Source: Nannobrachium achirus (lineage: Eukaryota > Chordata > Actinopteri > Myctophiformes > Myctophidae). Taken from it: a stretch of DNA of 64,000 nucleotides. The stretch spans positions 55,861,003-55,925,002 of the forward strand of contig OY997647.1 of assembly GCA_963921795.1 (NCBI GenBank), given 5' to 3'. A model generated the notes under the pieces. That model saw nothing but the letters and a program-made list of their open reading frames with translations, did no database searches and was not told the origin of the DNA. This document shows, piece after piece, positions 1 through 64,000 of the stretch; within the stretch, counting starts at the first letter, position 1, and each line of letters begins with the position of its first letter. The position numbers and the translations under genes were made by a program.

Positions 1-689
1 AATATACCATAACTTTTTTTTCGCAATGTTTCCGGCAGAGCAGGCCTCTCATTCTGTGTACCTTAATGACCAAATGAATAGAAAAAACAAAAATAAAAGG
101 TATGTCATAACGTCACAGGTAAAACCCTATTCTTTGAGCTTTTGGGCCTGTGGCTCCCCGACTACTGCCTGTCTGTTAATGTCTTCTGCCCTGCCTGCCC
201 GCTCGCCTCGGCCTCACACGAGCTAGCCGGGCTTCCATGCCACCTACGCTACAGTACCCCCACCTCCTCTTCACTGGTGTGAATGAAAGCATTTCAACTT
301 GACTCGTTGTGCTCATGCCTGCTATACTTTGGGTCTGCCAGTTTTCGGGCTTTAGTGCTTTAATTGTTGAAAAATAGCAGATATACAAGCTCACAGCGCA
401 GCACCGAGTGCGGCACTGCAAATTGTAGATCTGCTAAGTCTTTTGAAAAACCTATGTTTCTAGGTCAGTGGTGCTCAAACTTTTTCATGTGAAGGACCCC
501 CAAAATGATATGTATTTTGCCGCGGACCCCATCTCAAAATATTTAGTTCCAGGCCCCCCCCCCCCCAGAAGCAAAATTTTAGTTTTAAATGTTCGCTTGT
601 ATATCTGCTATTTTTCAATAGCTAAAGTATACAATAATGAAGGCCCCTCCACCTTGGGCCCTAGTAACTCAGTCCCACTCCCCCCCCCC

Positions 690-1770
690 CCCCTTGTGAC
701 GCACCTGAAGGAGGCTCTCGCTAACCAGGCTCAGCGCCGGGTTAACCATGAGCACCTGCTTCCCACTCTCATTGAACAGATGACAGGTTTCCAACCAGTT
801 GGCTGCCTTCATCATGGGTGCATAACCAGAGCCAGATCAACCACCTGATGCTACAGTCCTTGCACCTCCAGTCACCCCAGGCCCAGACGGAGCCCCATTC
901 AATACATCTTCCTGCTAAATATTCTGCCAACCCAAACACCTGCAGAGAGTTCTTAACCCAGGTGCTGCTTGCCTTTAACACGCAGTCATCCCAGTATGGA
1001 TGCGAGAAGGCCAAACTAGCCTATGTTGACAACCCACTGCAGGCCCCTTTAGTAGCCCTATACGAGCAGGTTCTCTAGCGCAGTGGTTCTCAACCTGTGG
1101 GCCGGGGCCCCCCAAATTATTTGGGGGGGTCCCCAGATGATGAACTTAATGAGCAACATTGTTTTCTCACTCAACAGTAAACAAACCAACATAAAGTTTA
1201 AGTGTATAGAGGGTATCTGCACATTTCTAAAGTGACAATTTAAGGACTTTTTAATCACTCTAAAATGACAAATTAAACATTGGCCAAATTGTCAAATATT
1301 AGAGGAAATTGTGAAAATATTTTCTCTATAGAACAGAGTTATACAAAATGTAATGTCTCAACTCTTAGTGCTCGTCAGGGTCCAGTCCTTCCCCTTGACC
1401 GCCACTGAGTGTTGACAGGTTTTTGCCAATCGCATATGAGGACAGCAGGCCGGCCGGCAGCTACTAAGACTCGTCAGGGGAGGTTTTCAGTGAGAGAGTT
1501 TTGCCAGCAAGTTCTGGTCTTTACCAATGAAATCACTCTGGTTGGAATGACCAGGCTGCCTTCCAGAGTGAGGTCTGCAGGGCCATAGGAAGAGAGATCA
1601 CTGTGAGAAAAGAGCAGCTTTCCCTGGATGAGGCCATAACAACTGCCATTAAGATTGCTGACCAGATGGATCAGTGGCAAGTTGAACCTATTGCCTTCAG
1701 ACCCAGACATCCCACTGCCCAAACCTCCACCTCAGGTTCCCTGGGTGAGGAGCCAATACAGTTGGCCTGG
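690..1770 (+). mobile_element. gag-like fossil, probably Ty3/gypsy type LTR retroelement
   Basis: Two stretches (about 690-1080 and 1490-1770) code for fragments resembling the gag region of fish Ty3/gypsy retroelements, with features such as REFLTQVLLAFNTQSSQYG and AITTAIKIADQMDQW. They are separated by a hAT-like MITE that begins at 1083. No LTRs, protease or polymerase are seen. The copy is broken and incomplete, and old enough to have taken a nested DNA element. Family assignment is tentative. Confidence 0.45.
1083..1382 (-). mobile_element. hAT-like MITE, family B, truncated, lacking the 59-bp palindrome
   Basis: Begins CAGTGGTTCTCAACCTGTGG and parallels the reverse complement of the element at 10833-11268 over about 300 bp. 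At 1309-1322 it reads gtgaaaatattttc where the other copy carries a 59-bp palindrome between duplicated TA. The far terminus is missing. It lies inside the gag-like fossil. Confidence 0.75.
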
Positions 1771-2672
1771 GCCCACCTTTCACCAGACAAGTGCCTGCCT
1801 TCTGGCCTGCCGTGCTCGCATGCCCGCTTGCCTCGTCCTCACGAACTGACCTTGCTTCCACGTAATCTACAGCCATTTCCCCTTCACCTTTTAACTCGAA
1901 TTGTTGTGTTTGTGTCTGCTTTTGTATCTGCCAGTTTGCAAATACCAGTAGTAACAAGTAACAAGTATTGTAATACAACGCAAACCAATATAATTTAATA
2001 CAATATAACAAGCAAATCTGCTGTGGTCCGAGGTGGTCTACTTGCAATCCCATTAAGACATTTAAACCCTGGTGTTGCATAGGACACCTCCTACTGGTTG
2101 ACAAGTACTACTGCCTGAAGCTCATAAAGGGCTATATTTTTAATTAGTTAATCAAATTTACATTTGATTAACTAAGAAAGCAATTATTTATACAATCACT
2201 CATATTTAGTGCATTAACTGAATGTCATCACTGGATGTGGGGAAACAGTCTCTGTGAACCATAAACAGCACATTCACCTGGGACATTCACAGCGATGTGG
2301 GCCGTGATATTCCAGGTGCACTTGTACTGTATATTCTACTTATCACGCAATATATTTGTAATGTTATATATAGGAAACTAGAACTGCATTGCCAGACCAT
2401 CAGTGATCTTCACCTACAGTACCGATACATCTGGGGACTTTTAAATGCCAGGTACAGTAGTTAGTTGCCATAATGGCAGCAAGAACAGACACTCCTACAC
2501 CTACTGCTTTGTAAACCAATCATGTCACCACCCCAATATGAAGTAGCACCTAAAGATTTTGGATTGGTTCTGCAACGCAGTTTTTTGTAAACTCAATATT
2601 ATATTGTAAACTCGATAATCGTTTCCACCCAGTTTTAGCATTGAAAGCTGCGAAACCATCCTCAGTCTCTGG

Positions 2673-2986
2673 TTAAAGGACCACTTCACCTCTGGGACGA
2701 CCAGATCTTATCGTATTGTTGTTTGGGACACGATCAACACAATCCTGAATATTTTTTTGTGTTCAATCTGTGTTTTAGATATTTTAGTATTTCAGCATGC
2801 TACAACTGGTCATATGATGCATTTTGCATCATATGACCAGTTGTTGCATGCAGTTGTTGCATGCTGATACTAAAAAATATAAAAACACAAATTGAACACA
2901 AAAAATAACTCAAGGATTGTGTTGATCGTGTCCCAAACAACAATAAAATAAGATCTGGTTGTCCCAGATGTGAAGTGGTCCTTTAA
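2673..2986. mobile_element. Foldback MITE with long inverted arms
   Basis: Ends are exact inverse copies (TTAAAGGACCACTTCAC) and most of the 314 bp folds back on itself. The centre holds an inverted repeat around gatgcattttgcatc near 2815-2829. No coding capacity. Termini flanked by TTA/TAA suggest a PIF/Harbinger or similar target, but the duplication is ambiguous. Confidence 0.8.
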
Positions 2987-4096
2987 GCAAAGAATTTGGA
3001 GGCAGACTTTTATGTCTAATAGTGCAAGTGTGTTTTCAAGCCCTGTTGGCAATATCTCCTGGCTGCATTTACTGTAATCTCCACCACAAGCTTCCTGTAA
3101 TATCTCATCCAGTTATTTGCGCAATCTCCCTTTAAAGGCATAAAGGAGAGAGGTGCACTTCACCATTACAGGTGCACTTAAACTGACAAGCAAACTGCAT
3201 CTCAAGGCCGGAGCACTGGTTTGATAAATAATCCACATACGGTACAGAATGTGGCCGGAATGAGGTGCAAAATGCATAGGGCAGAGTGAAATTAGCACTC
3301 AGGGTTTTGCTGTGCTCCTATTATACTCTGCCAAAGAGAGTTGAAAAGTGTCCTTTGTGCCAGTACTCCACAAGCCTGACCCCCATATGTTCTGTTTTGA
3401 ATCTGGCACATGGACTACTGGGATGTACAGTACAATACAGAACCATGACAGATGCCTGTGAAGCAGTGGGTTTTGAACAGTTTATTAAGTTTACGATTTG
3501 AATAACGCCTTAAAGACCTAAGTCCGATTTGAAAATTACCCACTGTTTTTCTGGAAAATGTATTACTCAGCCTCTGTGGCAGTTAGAAACAAAATTCCAA
3601 AACTAGTTAACTATTAATCTTACACCTTTGGCTTTCATAGAAAAAAATCTGGAAAAAATTACTGTACTACATACTGTACATACTGTAATACACAAAATTA
3701 CAGTGTTCCCGGCCTGAGGGGGTAAATACACTTTATTGTGTACCCTTCCAGAATGGGTTAAATGGGCCGCGTGCATTTTTAGGGCATGTTTGTTTTAATG
3801 AAGTTCCATGCATCTCGGCAGTAACGTAGTTTCCATGGTCTTCCCAATCAATCAGAAAGTGCAACATTTTACGCAAGACCGTCCAGGCGTCCACAAAGGT
3901 CCTTTGGGTCTCGTTTTTAAAATGTTGTCATCACTTTCGTTGTGCGACACGTCTGTCGATACTTGTCATGCACACTCTGCAAAGTCTAAATTGATCTTAA
4001 TAGAGACTGACAGACAGATTGACAGAGACAGAGGGAGAGACAGAGAGAGACTAACAGAGAAGTGAAAGCAGAGGACATGGTTAGTCATCTCCTCAC

Positions 4097-57863
<53,767 letters not shown>

Positions 57864-59177
57864 GGTTGGAAGTGGTTTGAGTCAATGAATCGGATCAGAC
57901 AGTCGAGGAGGGCAGTGGAGCTATTATAGCGACTCCTATGCAGCTGGTTCAACTTTCTTCTGCGATGTCAAGTGCGCGTTGTTGGTTCATGGACTGTGCA
58001 TCGCCTTGCTTTACAGAGATGAGAACATCTGTAGGCCTACATAGAGCATTTTTATTCCATGTTGTTCTCTTTTTCTGATGGGTAGGCTATAGGCTACAGT
58101 ATGTCGCGTTAGCTTTCTGCCTGGTGCAAATCCTTAGGCTACAAACTCCCAAGTTTCAAAATCAGTTCGGTTTTTAGCCCCGCTCAAAAGTTATGGTAAT
58201 TAAAGGCAGCCTAATATGATTTCGTGCGGCCACGTGTTGAATTATACGCCGTGAACGCTCTGAGCGGCAAGAGGAGAAACTATATATTGCAACCTGAGCT
58301 GGGGTTTTTAAAGTGGTTTTCTGGCAAATGATCCTCGTGCAGTCCCTCCACGTTTAACGCAATCAATAGACGGTTGGAGAAGAACCCGCGTAATGAACAG
58401 AGACAGATGGGGTCAATGATTGTAGAGGACGGCTGGACTTGATGTGTCCTAATTGAACTTGCCAGTTCGATTAATAAAAGGACATTTGAAGGGACCAAGA
58501 TTTGGGTCTTATTTGCGACTAGCTGGTTCTAAAGCTGTAGTGGCACCTTATTGGCGCTGTCCAGGGTGCTGAATTGAGCTAAACTCCTTTCGAATTAACT
58601 TGTGAAATATAGGCTAGCCCAGTTTTAAACGAGACAAAGCAGAGCGTGGTGATAAATAATAACACCTCGTCTTTGCAAAACATTAAAAGGTGGATTCGAT
58701 TTATTTATGCGACCAATTAACGGGTATAGGAATCTGCGCGTTTGATATCGGCACGTCTGTCGTCATGTCTCCTTGCTTGTTCATTCGCCTACATACTCAC
58801 GGCTCTCTTCGAAGATGTTGCGCTGCAAAAGCGTCGCACGTTGCACCGTCTTATAAGATCGCGACAGACGGCATATGCATCTATGTCACCGACTCACCGC
58901 TGTCTCAAGCTTCACGTGCCTGTGCAGCTAGGTCAATAATAAGTCTTGGTTTTAAAATGCCATCAAACGACTACGACGTGCAGGAAGACCGCAGGTAAAA
59001 CGGGGCTAAAAGAGTCGCAGTGCCGTGGTGTTGCTGTAATCCGTAGGCTAGCGCGAAAAAAAGACCGAAAGAAACGGCGGCGGCATTGTTAAGATCACAG
59101 GTCTGTGCATTATGTTTTTCGTTGACTGCAGCAGAGTCTGTGAGAGAAATAGAGTGTGCCAGGTTTACAGAGGGAGC

Positions 59178-59215
<38 letters not shown>

Positions 59216-59267
59216 GTGGGCGGGCGAGAGAAGGTATGAGGGAGGAGGAGGGGGTGGTGTGAGTGAG

Positions 59268-59317
<50 letters not shown>

Positions 59318-59500
59318 GGGAGGCGAGGGAGGGGGGGGTGTTCATTCTAACCCTCTCCATTTCACAATCCACTTTGAATTTGCAATCCCTTAACACAGCC
59401 TGCCTCATTTATCTTTCCTCCTCCTCCTCCTCTCTGCTTTGACTCAAACCCAGCCTGTTTTTTCAACCTTGAACAAGCCTTTTTTGCTTCTTCTTCTTTG

Positions 59501-59541
<41 letters not shown>

Positions 59542-59548
59542 TATATCG
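57864..59548. other. gabbr1 5' flank, presumed promoter and 5' UTR
   Basis: Directly upstream of the 1b-type start codon. It should hold the 5' UTR and promoter of this transcript, but I see no confident TATA box or first non-coding exon. It contains a (GT)n repeat at 59271-59315 and a (GA)n repeat at 59172-59212. No sushi-domain exon is recognisable on the minus strand. Confidence 0.4.
59271..59315. repeat. (GT)n microsatellite
   Basis: About 22 GT units. Confidence 0.97.
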
Positions 59549-59671
59549 TCACTGTCGGCCAGAAACCTCGTATCCCCAAGTTTCAAATTTGAAATTTTCT
59601 TTTTCGCGAAGCAAAGCCCTGCTTCATCATACAAGGCCGTCGCACAAAAGTAGTGACAGCAGATCTAGTGA

Positions 59672-59734
59672 CAGCAGATCTACAAGCACACAACGCCTCG
59701 CGACGCGAGGCGTTGTGTGCTTGTAGATTGGCTG
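59672..59734. repeat. Palindrome HP, 63 bp, in family E
   Basis: Bounded by CA and TG, arms with AAGCACACAACGCC and inverse. The 17 bp agtgacagcagatctag just before it is a partial repeat of the left arm. Confidence 0.92.
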
Positions 59735-59756
59735 TTTTCACTAGTTTAAATCATTG

Positions 59757-61235
59757 CGACCGTCAGGGAGCAGTTTACTATGAAAACCTCCACCGGCCGT
59801 CCGTCCGTCCGTCCGTCCGTCGGTCACACGTCACACGTCACACGTCACACCTTTGCCCTGCTCATATCTCCGCATCAGTATGACATCACACCACATGTGT
59901 ACACAAACCTTTGTGTACGTTGCTGTGGCAACAGTCTGTTGTTGCTGGTTTGTTAGTGTACGTTAGCAACCACCTTAGCAACCATGGTTTTACCCTAGCA
60001 ACCAACTGTTTACCCTAGCAACCAACTGTTTACCATAGCAACCATGTTTTTTTACCCTAGCAACCAACTGTTTACCATAGCAACCAGATACGCAGAGCAG
60101 GGATCTCCATATATGGGCATAAACAGGTGACATCACACTGATGTCAGATACTCAGAGCAGGGATTTCTCCATAATATATGGGCATAAAAGGGATTCTGTT
60201 AGGGATCTCCATATATGGGCATAAAAGGGATTCTGTTAGGGATCTCCATATATGGGCATACAAGGGATTCTGTTAGGGATCTCCATATATGGGCATAAAA
60301 GGGATTCTGTTAGGGATCTCCATATATGGGCATAAAAGGGATTCTGTTAGGGATCTCCATATATGGGCATAAAAGGGATTCTGTTAGGGATCTCCATATA
60401 TGGGCATAAAAGGGATTCTGTTAGGGATCTCCATATATGGGCATAAAAGGGATTCTGTTAGCTATTAGTGATCTCCATATATGGGCATAAAAGGGATGCT
60501 GTTAGGGATCTCCATATATGGGCATAAAAGGGATTCTGTTAGGGATCTCCATATATGGGCATGAAAGGGATTCTGTTAGGGATCTCCATATATGGGCATA
60601 AAAGGGATTCTGTTAGGGATCTCCATATATGGGCATAAAAGGGATTCTGTTAGCTGTTAGTGATCTCCATATATGGGCATAAAAGGGATGCTGTTAGGGA
60701 TCTCCATATATGGGCATAAAAGGGATTCTGTTAGGGATCTCCATATATGGGCATGAAAGGGATTCTGTTAGGGATCTCCATATATGGGCATAAAAGGGAT
60801 TGTATCCCAGATGATGCCCTGTTAGGAGATCCACACTAACAGAATCCATATATGGTCCTACCGACAGCTGCTATAAGCCAACCCTGGCGATAAGGTCTGA
60901 GTCGAAGAAATGCTTCTTTCCTGGCAAGAATTGCCCCTTTATACTCTAGGGCTCGTTTGTGTATTGTATGACATCACGCCACATCATCGGCTGAGGACTG
61001 TGTGATGTCATCATATCTCCATATATGGAGACATAAGTTGCTCATGCCCAAATATGGGCTGGTGAGGTCAGACTTAGTGTGATGCGTAGGTTATCTCCAT
61101 ATATGGAGATTCAACTTCAATGAGTAACCATGGCAAACTGTCAACTGCCCGTATGTCTTGATAATTGGTAAAACAAACTTTTGGCCTATTTGTGGAGATA
61201 AGCGACCAACTTATCTCCCGATTAGGGAGTCTTAC
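59757..61235. mobile_element. Family K element carrying a CArG-box minisatellite
   Basis: Left end gcgaccgtcaggg and right end gataagcgaccaacttatct then CCCGATTAGGGAGTCTTA match the ends of 13997-14397 in reverse. Inside are gtccgtcc repeats (59797-59820), cacgtcacacgtcaca (59825-59850), tagcaaccaactgtttaccc repeats (59965-60085) and the 37-bp minisatellite. No ORF. Confidence 0.6.
60159..60800. repeat. 37-bp minisatellite with CArG boxes, 17 units
   Basis: Unit reads ggatctccatatatgggcat then aaaagggattctgttag. Sixteen of 17 units have the perfect CArG motif CCATATATGG (the first has a 3-bp longer variant). Two units carry an inserted ctattagt or ctgttagt stretch. Confidence 0.95.
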
Positions 61236-61663
61236 TGGTTTTTAAAATGATAAACACAAAACAAACAGTTTTGGACATACAAGGTTTCCACCCGACAACG
61301 ACGATATTTTGATACATTGCAGAGATGTTTTATCTCTCTCTCATAAATAATAAGTGATTAACCGAGGAGTATACAGCTACACAATTCCTGCTCCTCATCA
61401 CTGACTTTCCCCTCTCTGCATTCGTTAGAGAATTTGCTTTCCCGAGTACAAAGCTCTTGAGTTTTATTCATTTTGATCCGTCCTGCCACGAACCATGAAT
61501 CAATGTTTCGAAAACATACAAAATGTAGATACGCCAAACGGTTCCGAGTCTGAGCCATAATAATTAATGTTCTGCTTCTCGCATACAAGCATGCTTTTTT
61601 TTACACAGTATGTCAGACTGTCAGACATACCTTCCAGACATACATATACATATACCGGTACGC

Positions 61664-61666
<3 letters not shown>

Positions 61667-61742
<76 letters not shown>

Positions 61743-61750
61743 TGCGTGCG
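61667..61750. repeat. (GT)n then (GCGT)n microsatellite
   Basis: About 28 GT units followed by seven GCGT-like units. Confidence 0.96.
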
Positions 61751-61831
61751 TGTACAGTATGTGCGACTTTGAGTTTGTGTTTAATAATGTATCAGTGCAC
61801 TGATGGGTTGATACCAATCCCTTTCTCTCTT

Positions 61832-61839
<8 letters not shown>

Positions 61840-61863
<24 letters not shown>
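61840..61863. repeat. (CT)n microsatellite
   Basis: About twelve CT units. Confidence 0.9.
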
Positions 61864-61867
<4 letters not shown>

Positions 61868-61869
61868 CA

Positions 61870-63155
61870 TTGTTAGTCTCTAATATCCTCCTTTAAAGCA
61901 AGGTGCACTGCTGTAGTTTCTGTCAACCTTCTCTTGCAACATGTCTTGTCGATGCCTTTCAGCTTCAATCTCCTCTCCTCTTGCTCTTTCTAGGCACAGG
62001 ACTCCACTTGACTCACTTGTGTTTTTGCCACACTCTCATTTTCTCTGGTGATGTGTGTCTCTCCATCTCCAGTATCTGTTTTGCTATCTCTCTCTCTAGG
62101 ATAGAGCACGTCTACGCGCTGCATGGAGGATAGAGGCGCCATGTGTCTGCAGCCTCCCACATTGCCTAGCTCAGCTGTGCCTCATTCCTTTAACAAGCCC
62201 CCTCGTCGCTGCACACACACCTACACGCACACACACTCCTTTGAGACTGCTTGTACTCTACAAGATGCAAATCGTATAGTCTAAATCGATATGAGAGAAA
62301 ACACACAACCCTATGAGGGCTCCTGAACTGTTTTCAGCATATAGATAGATAGATACCTTTATTATCCCAAGGGGGAAAATCATTCGCCCAGAGGCAGCAC
62401 AGCAGTTTAAGGATATTTACAAGGTTACAGGGAAGTATGAAAAGAATAAAAAAAGAAAAGAGTACAGTAAAGGGCAAGGTACAACAAAGAAAGGGAACGA
62501 AGAATATATACATAACGTGTCAAAAAACTGTCAATGCTCAACGTGAAACAATCCTTAAGCACAACTATAAAACAGTACAGTGCCCAAACAAAAGTGTCCA
62601 TAACAGCCACTGCTAGTCAGTGCTACAAGTATCTCACCACCATGTCAAACACAAGCAGTATACTCATAGCTACTAACACAACCTGATAGTGCAGAGCCAA
62701 ACATAGCATATAGACTTCTTCCTTGTTCAGTAGAATTGAACTAACTGTGGGAAGCTGGCATAGGCCATTTTCTGGGGTTCTAAATATTGTAATGTGCTAA
62801 TTTTGTAAGTGGAGCACTCTGAAGTGCCTGGTAAAAATGGGAAATTGCTGTAGTAGACTCAACATCTCTCTCTCTATCTCTCTTTCTAGTACTTTTTTCT
62901 ACCCCCTTTGTCTTTATTTTCCTCCGTGTCTCTTTCCCCATCTCTCATCAAGTCCTATTTTTCTATATTTGCCCAAGCGGTAAAGCCCACGGGGCCGAGC
63001 TTCCTCTACACAATATAACATAAGACACACGCTATGTTATCCTTTTCCCTCCTCTATACTCATGTGGTTCAGTTCCTCGCAACACAGCTGCCTGGAGCTT
63101 TGTTCTCCAATATAGACGATTCTAATGTGTTGCTCCTCTAAAAAAACTCAGCCTA
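61870..63155. other. Upstream flank, no gene recognised
   Basis: CT-rich sequence with short microsatellites and one retroposon tail. No exon with a conserved product seen. Confidence 0.4.
62337..62700 (-). mobile_element. Retroposon 3' end, minus strand
   Basis: Reads on the minus strand as ...ccccttgggataataaaggt then atctatctat, the arrangement at LINE-type 3' tails in fish. Upstream sequence is not recognised. Extent uncertain. Confidence 0.45.
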
Positions 63156-63159
63156 TATA

Positions 63160-63396
63160 TCGCCGTTGTCGGGTGAAAACCTTGTATGTACAAAACCGTT
63201 CGTTTTGCGTTTATCATTTTAAAAATGATTTAAACTAGTGAAAACAGATGATCTACAAGCACACAACTTGTGTGCTTGTAGATCGGCTGTTTTCACTACT
63301 TTTGTGCGACGGCCTTGTATGATGAGGCAGGGCTTTACTTTGCAAAAGAACACATTTGAAACTTGGAGATACAAGGTTTCCACCCGACAACGGCCA
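63160..63396. mobile_element. Family E MITE
   Basis: Ends tcgccgttgtcgggtgaaaa and inverse cccgacaacggcca, each beside TA. Contains a shortened HP (63245-63289) with perfect arms gatctacaagcacacaac / gtgtgcttgtagatc. Confidence 0.85.
63245..63289. repeat. Palindrome HP, shortened, in family E
   Basis: Bounded by CA and TG. The GC-rich core is missing and the outer arms meet at acacaacttgtgt. Confidence 0.88.
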
Positions 63397-63409
63397 TATA
63401 TTGGCGCAA

Positions 63410-64000
63410 TACTGGTGTAGCCCGTGGTTACGGTCCCATGGCACCGGGCCTGTCCACTATGGCCTCCTCATTAGCTGGCCGGCGGTGCAATGATTAATTC
63501 ATGGCCCGGCGTTGATTTGACTGAGGTTAATTTGATCGGATTGGAATGCAAAGGAGGTCGGCCCTCCGATGTTTGCATTTCGTGCACAGAGGCACGTTCT
63601 CCCCTTGTCTGTCAAAAAAATGAAATCCCGTCAGGGGTGGCTGCGTGGCGTCACATTGGTATGCAGGTCTCAGCAGGGCTCTGGGGAGGGGGCTTTGACG
63701 ACGAGGATGACAGGAGAAGTATGAGGAAAAAGTTGCTGGAAGCAGAGAGCTGACAGTTTGAGCAGTAGCTGTCTCCACACGGGGAAGGGAAGGCCACGGG
63801 CCGTCACTGTTTAAGTACGCACACTTCAAGGAGAGGAGCGAAGTGTCCCTACATACTGTAGCAGTCAGGATGAGACTGAATGATGGCAAGACATGGTTGA
63901 ATAATGGTTGAACTATCATCAAAATCTACAAAATCGAAATATAATAAAATAATAACTAGTAAGACGCCTCAGGGCTACAAGCGACCTAAAGGGCGAGGTC
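63410..64000. other. Right edge, no gene recognised
   Basis: No exon, element or RNA gene recognised in the last 590 bp. Confidence 0.4.

Larger units (their letters stand above)
59551..61308. mobile_element. Family E MITE split by a family K element
   Basis: The left part (59551-59756) has tcgtcactgtcggcc and an HP palindrome (59672-59734). The right part resumes at about 61236 with tttttaaaatgataaacaca and ends cccgacaacgacga. About 1.48 kb of family K sequence lies between. Confidence 0.82.

Noticed and set aside
1-4096. Search for the TM5-TM7 and C-terminal exons of gabbr1
   Set aside because: No segment resembling FYGYKGLLLLLG, VTMILSS or the coiled coil is seen on the minus strand, so the gene continues past the left edge.
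58690-59000. Plus-strand open frame upstream of gabbr1
   Set aside because: No conserved domain, signal or start context. Likely chance.

Overview
This window is vertebrate genomic DNA, most likely from a teleost fish. It shows spliced exons with GT-AG introns, long CA/GA microsatellites, a tRNA-derived SINE, and a dense layer of small hAT-, piggyBac- and mariner-like elements of fish type. No bacterial gene organisation is present.

The one host gene I can support is gabbr1, encoding GABA-B receptor subunit 1, on the minus strand. Fourteen consecutive coding exons run from the start codon at 57863 down to 4097. Every junction keeps frame and has a GT donor and AG acceptor. They encode about 650 residues: a signal peptide, the whole Venus-flytrap GABA-binding domain (exons 1 to 10) and transmembrane helices 1 to 4 (exons 10 to 14). 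The exons for TM5 to TM7, the intracellular tail and the coiled coil are not in the left 4 kb and must lie beyond the left edge. The first exon carries its own signal peptide and no sushi domains, so it matches the GABA-B1b type of transcript. No sushi exons of a 1a-type transcript are recognisable in the 6 kb upstream.

The introns hold layered mobile elements, many with recognisable target-site duplications: hAT-like elements with 8-bp duplications, TTAA-flanked piggyBac-like MITEs, TA-flanked MITEs, one 9-bp-duplication foldback element, LINE pieces, two SINEs and a gag-like fossil. Two minisatellites stand out. One has 37 units of 42 or 47 bp (25962-27560). The other has 17 units of about 37 bp (about 60159-60800), nearly all carrying a perfect CArG box (CCATATATGG).

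The most striking observation is a small palindrome, usually exactly 59 bp and bounded by TA or a CA/TG derivative, that occurs several dozen times inside at least eight otherwise unrelated MITE families. Its outer arms are GCAGATCTACAAGCTC and the complement. Its centre varies between host families while the length stays fixed, and family-specific substitutions are matched on the opposite arm. One host family has a copy with and a copy without the palindrome, and the difference fits a TA-targeted insertion. I cannot tell from one window whether this family has been described before.
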